A DNA stretch of 64,000 bases from Acidobacteriaceae bacterium (GTDB lineage Bacteria; Acidobacteriota; Terriglobia; Terriglobales; Acidobacteriaceae), in NCBI GenBank assembly GCA_025356095.1, contig JANXUR010000050.1, positions 1 to 64,000 on the forward strand, written 5' to 3'. Numbering within the stretch: the first letter of the stretch is position 1; each line of letters starts with the position of its first letter. Position numbers and translations under genes: made by a program. A model generated the notes under the pieces. It was not told the origin of the DNA. It ran no database searches and worked only from the letters and a program-made list of their open reading frames with translations. This document shows, in pieces, positions 8,547 to 16,076 of this stretch.

Positions 8547-9914
8547 TTACGAACTGCTATCCGTCTTCTTGGGCGCGGAGTTATTGACCTTTACGCTCGT
8601 GCCCGGCTTAATGGTGCGCAGTACCTTGTAGCTGCCGGTGATGATTTCGTCGCCCTCTTTGGGGCCGCTCAACACTTCAATGTCGGTGGTGCCACTGACG
8701 CCGGTTTCCACCTTCAGAAAATCCACTTTGCCACTGTGTACAACGAAGACGCCCTGGGTTTCGGTTTTATCTTCCTTCGCGCCCGGTGTCGGCGTAGCGG
8801 GCTTGCCTCCCACTGGAATCAGGTCAGCGGCGCGGCGCACCGTCAATGCCTGAATCGGTATTGCGAGCGCATTGGTGCGGGTCGCAGTGGTGATCTTGGC
8901 GGTTGTGGAAAGGCCCGGACGAATCCCGGCTGGCGGATCACTTAGCGTGACAACAACCTTGAAATCTTTTGCTTCCTGACTGGCGGTGTTGCCTTGCGAG
9001 GTAGAAACGCCCGTGGAGCGCACAATCGCGTTGTCGCCAATCTGAGTCACGGTGCCGCGGAAGACTTTGCCGGGGATCGCGTCAATCTTCACTTCCGCAG
9101 ACTGGCCTAGCTTTACATTCACCACGTCAGTCTCGTCCACTCGGACTTCGGCTGTGATCACCGATAGGTCGGCAATCGTCATCAGCGTGCTACCCGGAGA
9201 GTTCTGGATGCCGACCACTACGGTTTCGCCCTCGCGAACGGGGAGATTGGTCACCACGCCATCAAAGGGCGAAGTGTACGTCGTCTTCTTTAGTACGTCA
9301 GTAAAGCGGGTGAGGTTCGCTTTATTTTGTGTGATGTGTCCGGCGGCAGAATCAAGCTGAGCCTTGGCTTGAGCCAGTTGGGCTTTGGCTTGACCGACGC
9401 CCGCCTGCGCGGAATCCCACGCAGCCTTTTTAACGTCAAAATCCTGCTTGGCGATGAGTTGGCTCTTGTACAGGCCGTCGGCGCGGTCATAGTCGAACTT
9501 GGCGCGCTCGGCTTCAGAGTTGGCCTTCACCAGATTGGCTTCGGCGGTCTTTACTCCGGCGGCGGAGGCGGCAGTATCGGTTTCGGCCATGTTCACTGAT
9601 GCGCGAGTTGAGGCCACGTCGGCGGCGGGTTGCACGTTCTCCAGTTGGGCCACTAGTTGGCCGGTCTTTACCTGGTCGCCTTCTTTCACATAAAGGTGAG
9701 TGATCTTGCCAAAGGCGTTCGAGCCCAGATTCACGTAGGTCTTGGGGCGAATTTCGCCCGAGGCGCTGACAACGGACGAAATGTCCTCGCGCGCAATCTT
9801 GGCAGTCTGAACTTCGACGATGCCCTTATTTTTGTTGGCGATGCTGCCCGCGATGATGCCCCCGAGCACAACCACAGCCCCCACTCCAATCGCAACCTTC
9901 TGCCAAGTCTTCAT
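8547..9914 (-). CDS. HlyD/MacA-type periplasmic efflux adaptor
   Basis: The 455-aa product is a membrane-fusion protein that would link an inner-membrane ABC exporter to an outer-membrane channel. It has one N-terminal membrane segment (about residues 6-26), then the barrel/lipoyl half-motif. A long Ala/Lys/Gln-rich coiled-coil hairpin runs from about residue 85 to 190 (AKAQLAQAKAQLDSAAG), followed by the second lipoyl half (SPFDGVVTNLPVREGETV) and beta-barrel segments. The chosen ATG is preceded by AGGGGA, rather than the longer upstream frame. It forms an operon with the downstream ATPase. The substrate cannot be read from sequence. Confidence 0.93.
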   Translation of the reverse strand: MKTWQKVAIGVGAVVVLGGIIAGSIANKNKGIVEVQTAKIAREDISSVVSASGEIRPKTYVNLGSNAFGKITHLYVKEGDQVKTGQLVAQLENVQPAADVASTRASVNMAETDTAASAAGVKTAEANLVKANSEAERAKFDYDRADGLYKSQLIAKQDFDVKKAAWDSAQAGVGQAKAQLAQAKAQLDSAAGHITQNKANLTRFTDVLKKTTYTSPFDGVVTNLPVREGETVVVGIQNSPGSTLMTIADLSVITAEVRVDETDVVNVKLGQSAEVKIDAIPGKVFRGTVTQIGDNAIVRSTGVSTSQGNTASQEAKDFKVVVTLSDPPAGIRPGLSTTAKITTATRTNALAIPIQALTVRRAADLIPVGGKPATPTPGAKEDKTETQGVFVVHSGKVDFLKVETGVSGTTDIEVLSGPKEGDEIITGSYKVLRTIKPGTSVKVNNSAPKKTDSSS

Positions 9915-10519
9915 GAGTCCCCTGAAATGCCGTGCTGATATCTTGTTGACGTGCTGTGCTGAGAACGCCCTGCGCTGGGTTTGACGATGCAGCGGCCAAA
10001 CCACTTGACAGCCTTCCCCGAAAATCAAGCCTGCGCCAAGGACGCTCGCGGGCTTAAGCGGTGGCAGATGCCAGCCCGTCCCTTGTCCCACGCGTCCACT
10101 GCTTTCCAGTACGGCAAGCAGTGCGCAAAAGTTCCCTTTATCCGCTGTAGTGGAACCCGGTCGCCCAGCCCAACCTGAGCCAAGGCTCTGCCCCGGAGCA
10201 CTACCAGTATAGCCTTCGCCAGCCCCGAGCGGACGATGTTCTGCGGTGGCTCTGTGTTGGTTCTGTGTTGGTTCTGTGTTGGTTCTGTGGTAGTTCTATG
10301 TTGGTCCTGTGGTAGTTCTGTCGTAGTACAGGACAACCCGGGCGGGAGCGGGGCACATCTAATGACCAGCCAAGTGTCTTGCGCCCTTGCGCCAGAGAGT
10401 TGGGTCGGCTGGAACCCGTCATCGCGTTTGCTTGCGGCAGAGGCGCATGGTCTTGCTTCCCACTGGCGAAAGTACGTAGAATATGGCATCGGCTAAAGTT
10501 TGCCCCTGGAGTACCTGTC
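9915..10519. other. Long divergent intergenic region
   Basis: These 605 bp separate the HlyD gene (minus) from the GWxTD gene (plus) and should hold both promoters. The most visible structure is the 11-bp tandem array at 10239-10326. The open frames that cross the region on either strand encode low-complexity sequence driven by the array and lack ribosome-binding sites. I could not place a convincing -35/-10 pair. Confidence 0.6.
10239..10326. repeat. 8 x 11-bp imperfect tandem repeat
   Basis: There are eight consecutive 11-bp units with consensus TTCTGTGTTGG and late variants ending in GTAG (TTCTGTGGTAG, TCCTGTGGTAG, TTCTGTCGTAG). They fill 88 bp without gaps. The period is close to one DNA helical turn. 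The array begins 325 bp upstream of the HlyD start and ends 193 bp before the GWxTD start. Confidence 0.85.
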
Positions 10520-12292
10520 ATGGTTTCGAGTCGCCCCTCGTCCCGTCTTTTACTTGCGTGTTTAGTGGTTGTGCTGTTCGCGGGAACAGTTGGATTTGCG
10601 CAGAGCGATAAAGCGGCGGTGCCGGCGGATGTTCCGTCAGTGCCTGCTGCCACCAGCGCGTCGGCTGCGGCAACCAGTGCGACCCCTGCAACCAGTGCCG
10701 CGCCCGAGGATCCGCTGAAGCGCAAGTTAAGCGACGCTCAGCGCAAGAAGAACTCAAAAGCGACCAAGCAGGAGGTCAGCGGAGCCTACAAGAAGTGGCT
10801 CGATGAGGATGTGCGCTGGATTATCACTGACGAAGAGCGGGCTGCCTTCAAACTGCTGGCGAACGACGAAGAGCGCGACAGCTTTATCGAAAACTTCTGG
10901 CTGCGTCGCGACCCCAGTCCTGACACCGAAGAGAACGAATACAAGGAAGAGCACTACCGCCGTATTGCCTACGCGAATGAACATTTTCCGGCTGGCATTC
11001 CGGGATGGAAGACGGATCGCGGGCGTATCTATATTGTGTTCGGGCCTGCGGATGAAGTGGAATCGCATCCCTCGGGTGGCCAGTATGACCGCCCCATTGA
11101 AGAAGGCGGTGGCAGCACCTCGACCTTCCCGTTCGAGACTTGGCGCTACCGCTACATCGAAGAAATCGGGCAGGAAGTAATTATTGAGTTCGTAGATACC
11201 TGCTTCTGCAACGATTACCACATGACGATTGACCGTTCTGAAAAGGACGCGTTGAAGACCACGCCGGGCGCGGGCCAGACGCTATACGAGTCGCTCGGTC
11301 TGGCCAGCCAGGCGGATCGTTTCAACCATGGCGGGTTGGAGCAGTTGGGCGTTGGCCCCTTCAACAAAGATATTGCGTCCAAGCAGTTCGATCGGTTGGA
11401 GCAGTTTGCGAAACTGACGCGGGCGCCCAACGTTAAGTTCAAAGATCTGGAAGAAGCCGTATCCTCCAAGCTCATCACCAACATTATGCCGTTTGATGTT
11501 CGGGTGGATTTCGTCCGCGTAACCAGTGATACCGTGCTGGTGCCGATTACCATCCAGATGAAGAACCGCGACATTACCTTTGCAGCGAAAGATGGGATTC
11601 AAAGGGGCGTTGCCAACATCTTCGTGCGCGTCACCAACCTGACCGGCAAGGTCGTCCAGACCTTTGAAGACACGGTTTCGATTGATGTACCCAACGACCT
11701 GCTGGCTAAGACGGTGGATAGTGCCTCGGTCTATTGGAAGGCGATACCACTGCGCTCCGGGCACTACAAGCTGAGCGTGGCGGTGAAAGATGTGAACGGT
11801 GACCGTAAAGGGGTATTGCAGCAGAATCTGCCGGTACCGGAATTTGGCGAAGAAAAGCTGGCAAACTCCACGTTGATTCTGGCGGATCAGATGGAAAAGG
11901 TAGCGGCCAAGACGGTGGGCACTGGCAACTTCGTGATTGGCACCACCAAAGTTCGGCCTCGCGTGGCCCCGGCGGACGGCAAACCCACCGTCTTCAAAAA
12001 GGGCCAGAAGGTCAACTTCTGGATGCAGGTTTACAACATGCAGGTGGATGAAAAAACCCATAAGCCGTCGGCGTCTGTGGATTACGATATTGTGAATGCC
12101 GCCACCAGCAAAGCGGTATATCACAGCACTGAGACTACTGACCAAATGGGTAATGTCGGCGACCAGATGACGTTGGAAAAGAGCTTTGCCGCAGCGGCAC
12201 TGCCGCCCGGCATCTATCGGCTAAAGATTAAGGTCAGCGATAATCTGTCGAAGCAGACGGTGGATCCCACGGCGACCTTCGCCGTGGAGTAG
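10520..12292 (+). CDS. GWxTD-domain secreted protein
   Basis: The 590-aa exported protein has a signal peptide (LLLACLVVVLFAGTVGFAQ) followed by an Ala/Pro/Ser/Thr-rich linker (about 30-65). The GWxTD domain is centred on PGWKTDRGRIYIVFGPADEV (about 160-180), preceded by a helical segment with FWLRRDPSP typical of the family. The C-terminal half is beta-rich. The domain is common in Acidobacteriota and Bacteroidota, and its molecular role is not established. The chosen ATG has GGAG 9 nt upstream. The next gene starts 21 bp after the stop and encodes a surface beta-barrel, so the two probably form an operon. Confidence 0.88.
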   Translation: MVSSRPSSRLLLACLVVVLFAGTVGFAQSDKAAVPADVPSVPAATSASAAATSATPATSAAPEDPLKRKLSDAQRKKNSKATKQEVSGAYKKWLDEDVRWIITDEERAAFKLLANDEERDSFIENFWLRRDPSPDTEENEYKEEHYRRIAYANEHFPAGIPGWKTDRGRIYIVFGPADEVESHPSGGQYDRPIEEGGGSTSTFPFETWRYRYIEEIGQEVIIEFVDTCFCNDYHMTIDRSEKDALKTTPGAGQTLYESLGLASQADRFNHGGLEQLGVGPFNKDIASKQFDRLEQFAKLTRAPNVKFKDLEEAVSSKLITNIMPFDVRVDFVRVTSDTVLVPITIQMKNRDITFAAKDGIQRGVANIFVRVTNLTGKVVQTFEDTVSIDVPNDLLAKTVDSASVYWKAIPLRSGHYKLSVAVKDVNGDRKGVLQQNLPVPEFGEEKLANSTLILADQMEKVAAKTVGTGNFVIGTTKVRPRVAPADGKPTVFKKGQKVNFWMQVYNMQVDEKTHKPSASVDYDIVNAATSKAVYHSTETTDQMGNVGDQMTLEKSFAAAALPPGIYRLKIKVSDNLSKQTVDPTATFAVE

Positions 12293-12312
12293 TAGGCATC
12301 GAGGTACGGGGC

Positions 12313-13989
12313 GTGGGCAGAGGGTTTCGCATTCTCGGCGTGGTGCTCTTGGGAATTGTGGCGCAGATCCCTGCCTTGGCGGCTCCGCCGGTGGCTCCGG
12401 TCGGCGCGGTTTCGGGATTCGTCCGCAACGCGGCTGGCTTGCCGCAGTTCGGTGCTGCGGTTGAGATTATGCGCTCGGCCAGCCACAGCCTCACCGTCTT
12501 CACTGACGAGCGAGGCTACTATTTGGCCGCTGGCATCGAGCCGGGCCGCTACTTGGTGCGGGTCACGGCTCCGGCCTTTCTGCCTGCACAGCGCGAAAGC
12601 ATCAATTTTCCAGCAGGCGTCACCACGGTCGTCAACTTTACGCTCAACACGCTTTTTGATGCTGTGAATCTGCTGCCTTCCGGCCGCACCCCGGCGCAAG
12701 AAGATGACTGGAAGTGGGTGCTGCGCTCATCGGGGAACCGCTCGGTTCTGCGCGCGGTGAATGGCCCGAACCAGCCCAAGGAAGAACCTCAATATCGTGG
12801 CGAAGTGTCGCTGATTGCCGGTGGCGAAGGTGCCGGATACGGCACATCGGATCTCGGCTCGACCACCTTTTCGCTCGAACGTTCGCTTTTCACCACCGGT
12901 ACTCTTTCCTTCGCTGGCGACGTAGGTTACGGGGCATTGCTGCCAGCGACCTCGCTTCGGGCTACCTACTCTCAGCATTTGGCAAATGGTTCTGACCCCT
13001 CGGTGGCCTTGACGGTGCGGCGCTTTGCCGGGCCGGAGTCCGCACCCGGCCGGGCTGCCTTGCAAGCGTTGAGCTTGCGAGTGGCAGATAGCTTCACCGT
13101 CGGCGACATGCTGGAGTTGAAGTTCGGAGAAGAGTTGGACGCGATTCAGTTTGTCCGCCGTGTCAACGCGATTCAGCCTTTTGGTTCAGCGGCATTGCAC
13201 CTTTCGCCCAACACAATTTTGGCCTACGGCTTTTCGACCTCGGTTCCGAACACTCGCATTGAAAAAGGCTTTGACACTGCGCCCGCGGACCTGAGCGAGA
13301 CTGCCCCGCGCGTAACCATGCAAGATGGCGACTTGAAGCTGGAGAAGGCGCAGCATCAGGAGATTTCGCTCTCCCGTAAATTCGGACAAACCAGTGTGCA
13401 GGTTGCCGCGTATCACGACGCCCTGCGGGACGCGGCGCTCACCGGGGTCGGCGAACCCGGCGGAACCTCCCTCGATACCTTGGACGACCCCTACTCCAGC
13501 AACTTCACCTTTAATGCCGGACGCGCCAACTTGAACGGAATGCGACTGGTGGTACAACATCGCTTCGGCGACTATATGGTTGGTACTGTGGACTACGGCT
13601 ACGGGGGAGTGATTTCCGCCAGCGACGGCAGCAGCTTGCCGGCCTTGCGTCAGTCGCTGCACGTGGGTAGCCGCCAATCCATTGCCGGCAAGGCAAGTGG
13701 CACCGCGCCGGGCATTCGCACCAAGTGGATTGCCTCGTACAAGTGGACCGACGGCCTTGCGTTAACACCGACCGATCTGTTTAATACTTCGCCGGGCCAG
13801 ACGGACCCATACTTGAATGTATTTCTTCGGCAGCCGGTGCCGTATTTCTCCCGCCATATGGAATTGGTGCTCGATCTACGCAATCTGTTGGCGGAGGGAT
13901 ATGTTCCGGTGGTTGGCCAGGACCGCCACACGCTGTATTTGGTGCAGTCGGCCCGCGCGGTGCGCGGCGGACTCTCTTTCACCTTCTAG
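12313..13989 (+). CDS. Outer-membrane beta-barrel with carboxypeptidase-like domain
   Basis: The 558-aa product begins at a GTG with GAGG 8 nt upstream. After a signal peptide (to about residue 24) comes a carboxypeptidase-regulatory-like beta-sandwich (VSGFVRNAAGLPQFGAAVEI ... GRYLVRVTAPAF, about 33-95). The rest is a run of amphipathic beta-strands ending in GGLSFTF, with the terminal Phe typical of outer-membrane barrels. It resembles Oar-type TonB receptors, but at about half their length I see no plug domain or TonB box. It may therefore be a transport-independent barrel or assembly partner of the GWxTD protein. Function is unassigned. Confidence 0.8.
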   Translation: MGRGFRILGVVLLGIVAQIPALAAPPVAPVGAVSGFVRNAAGLPQFGAAVEIMRSASHSLTVFTDERGYYLAAGIEPGRYLVRVTAPAFLPAQRESINFPAGVTTVVNFTLNTLFDAVNLLPSGRTPAQEDDWKWVLRSSGNRSVLRAVNGPNQPKEEPQYRGEVSLIAGGEGAGYGTSDLGSTTFSLERSLFTTGTLSFAGDVGYGALLPATSLRATYSQHLANGSDPSVALTVRRFAGPESAPGRAALQALSLRVADSFTVGDMLELKFGEELDAIQFVRRVNAIQPFGSAALHLSPNTILAYGFSTSVPNTRIEKGFDTAPADLSETAPRVTMQDGDLKLEKAQHQEISLSRKFGQTSVQVAAYHDALRDAALTGVGEPGGTSLDTLDDPYSSNFTFNAGRANLNGMRLVVQHRFGDYMVGTVDYGYGGVISASDGSSLPALRQSLHVGSRQSIAGKASGTAPGIRTKWIASYKWTDGLALTPTDLFNTSPGQTDPYLNVFLRQPVPYFSRHMELVLDLRNLLAEGYVPVVGQDRHTLYLVQSARAVRGGLSFTF

Positions 13990-14118
13990 CGTTTTTCTCG
14001 GTGCGGCATCTCTGCCCCGGCTATTTGACTCCTCCGCTGACTTCCGGTTCTTGTCCGCCGATTTTTTGCCACCAGTGCGTTGTGTTCCGGTACACTTCCG
14101 CTGAGAAGGAAGGTGCCT

Positions 14119-14505
14119 ATGATTCCAGAACGATCCGCGCCAGTTTCGACTCGGACTGTGACGCGCCGTGATTTTGCCAAGGGCGCGGCCATTGCTGTTG
14201 CGGCTGCGACGGTGCCTCTTGCCGCTTGCAATTCCTCGCGGGGCGAAGAAAACCCGGAAGCTGAAGCCATCTTCCATGCCATCCTTCGCCAGCACCCCAA
14301 GCTGTTCAATGACGACCAAAAGAAGGAACTTCGAGCCCAAATAGAGAGTACGGTGGAGGGTCTGCAAAAGCTGCGCGCCTACTCGCTTGAAAACTGGGAT
14401 GAGCCTGCCGCCGTGCTGCATTTGTCTGCTGCCAGTGCTTCGGGCGATGTGCTTGCTGGTTCTCTGCAACATGCTCAGGCGAAGGGGGCTACTAATGCTG
14501 AGTGA
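14119..14505 (+). CDS. Small Tat-exported lipoprotein-like protein
   Basis: The 128-aa product has a twin-arginine motif (TRRDFAKG, about residues 14-21), a hydrophobic stretch, and LAAC at about residues 35-38, which fits a lipobox. This predicts Tat export and membrane anchoring in the periplasm. The remaining 90 residues are helical and have no known catalytic motif. The ATG is preceded by AGGAAGG. The last 11 bp overlap the start of the amidase gene, so translation is probably coupled. By analogy with small Tat-signal subunits of two-subunit enzymes it may carry the amidase across the membrane; that is inference. Confidence 0.78.
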   Translation: MIPERSAPVSTRTVTRRDFAKGAAIAVAAATVPLAACNSSRGEENPEAEAIFHAILRQHPKLFNDDQKKELRAQIESTVEGLQKLRAYSLENWDEPAAVLHLSAASASGDVLAGSLQHAQAKGATNAE

Positions 14506-15901
14506 CGACATCCTCTATCTTTCTGTCCGTGAGTTGGGCGGGCAAATCCGTAGCCACAAGCTCTCGCCGGTCGAGCTTACCGAAGCCTATCTGGAGCGCG
14601 CGGGCCGCATTGGTGCTCGGCTGAATGCTTTCGCCACCCTGACCCCAGACCTAGCCCGCGAGCAGGCTAAAGCCGCTGAGGCCGAGATCAAGGCAGGGAA
14701 GTACCGTGGCCCGCTGCACGGCATTCCTTATGCCGCGAAGGACCTGCTGGCGGTTCCGGGGTATCCCACGAAATGGGGCGCCAAGCCGTACGCTGACCAG
14801 AAGTTCGACTACGAAGCTACAGTCATTCGCAAGCTGCGCGAAGCGGGGGCCATCCTGTTGGGCAAGGCTGCGATGATCGAATTGGCAGGTGGTATGGGTT
14901 ACCGCTTTGCCAGCGCGTCGGTTACCGGCCCGGCGAAAAATCCCTGGAACGAAGGCTGCTGGACTTGCGGTTCCTCGAGCGGATCGGGTGCAATTGTTTC
15001 CGCAGGGCTCGCCGCTTTTGCCCTCGGTACAGAAACTTGGGGGTCCATCATTTGTCCATCGTCCTATTGCGGCATCAGCGGGTTGCGGCCCACATATGGC
15101 CGGGTGAGCCGGCATGGCGCTATGGCGCTTGCTTATTCAATGGATAAGATTGGTCCCATGGCCCGATCTGCCGAAGATTGTGGCTTGATCCTGAGTGTGA
15201 TTGCCGGCTTTGACCCGCAAGACCCCGGATCTTTGCAGGCGGAGCCGTTTGCTTATCCCGCGAAGCGCGCCGACGGTCAGCCGCTGCGCATTGGCTGGGT
15301 GAAAGAACCGTGGGGTAAAGACAAGAAAGCTGAAACAGATGCCGCAGCCAAGCAAGCCATAGATTTGCTGGCCAATAACGGCGCTGCCCATGTTACCGAA
15401 GCATTGCTTCCGGAAGGCCCATGGGAAGCTGCGGGGGGCATTGTGGTCGCGGTGGAAGGGGCTGCGGCTTTTGGCAATTTGCTCGATTCGGGCAAGGTGA
15501 TGGATCTCGCCGACCCCATCGGTCACATCGGCGGGTATGTAGGGCAGCACATTCATGCCTCCGACTACCTCCGAGCGCAACGAGTGCGCGGCATTCTGCA
15601 AAAGAAGATGGAGACGATTTTCGGGCAATTCGACCTGCTGGCTGCCGCTGGCGAAGCCACCACGGCTACCCCGCTCGATTTCAAACTAGATGACCCGTCG
15701 CTCAGCTTCGGCGACCCCATCGGAGGCATTGGCAATTTGTGCGGATTGCCTGCCATTAGCGTGCCTTGCGGTTTCCACGATGGCAAGCCGGTGAGCATAC
15801 AATTTGTGGGTGCACCGCGCGCGGAAGTGAACGTCTTAGCTGCCGCTGTGCAGTTTCAAGCGCTTACCGACTGGCATGCCAAGCGTCCGCCGGTTACTTA
15901 G
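14495..15901 (+). CDS. Amidase-signature family hydrolase
   Basis: The 468-aa product is a full-length amidase-signature enzyme (hydrolysis of a C-N amide bond). The catalytic Lys (about 82, in AAKDLLAVPG), the Gly/Ser loop CGSSSGSG (cis-Ser about 160-161) and the nucleophile Ser (about 184) are present. The nucleophile motif reads TETWGS where the family usually has T-D-T-G-G-S, so a Trp replaces Gly next to the active site. The ATG has AAGGGGG 8 nt upstream. There is no signal peptide, although the overlapping upstream gene encodes a Tat lipoprotein. The substrate is unknown; GatA is unlikely because no GatB/GatC is nearby. Confidence 0.88.
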   Translation: MLSDDILYLSVRELGGQIRSHKLSPVELTEAYLERAGRIGARLNAFATLTPDLAREQAKAAEAEIKAGKYRGPLHGIPYAAKDLLAVPGYPTKWGAKPYADQKFDYEATVIRKLREAGAILLGKAAMIELAGGMGYRFASASVTGPAKNPWNEGCWTCGSSSGSGAIVSAGLAAFALGTETWGSIICPSSYCGISGLRPTYGRVSRHGAMALAYSMDKIGPMARSAEDCGLILSVIAGFDPQDPGSLQAEPFAYPAKRADGQPLRIGWVKEPWGKDKKAETDAAAKQAIDLLANNGAAHVTEALLPEGPWEAAGGIVVAVEGAAAFGNLLDSGKVMDLADPIGHIGGYVGQHIHASDYLRAQRVRGILQKKMETIFGQFDLLAAAGEATTATPLDFKLDDPSLSFGDPIGGIGNLCGLPAISVPCGFHDGKPVSIQFVGAPRAEVNVLAAAVQFQALTDWHAKRPPVT

Positions 15902-16076
15902 GGTTCTACGGTGGGTACCCCGCTCGCGCCATCGGTTATGCCCGTGATTCAAAGTTGTTATGGGCATCGCGCCGTGGTACGGCTATAATTTGGGGGTAAG
16001 TATTTGTTCGGTTGCAGATGTACCCCGGACGCCTGCCCGCTGGGCGCCCAAAACCCGCAGTATCAGGAGATTCCTC

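Noticed and set aside
10239-10326. Possible CRISPR-like array
   Set aside because: The units are contiguous, 11 bp long and without spacers; no cas genes are present.
10025-10725. Minus-strand frames across the 11-bp array
   Set aside because: Their sequence (runs of Thr, Asn, Gln, His) is the translation of the tandem repeat, and they lack a ribosome-binding site.
12313-13989. Calling the second gene after the GWxTD gene a full TonB-dependent receptor
   Set aside because: At 558 aa and with no visible plug or TonB box it is too short; it was kept as a beta-barrel with a carboxypeptidase-like domain.
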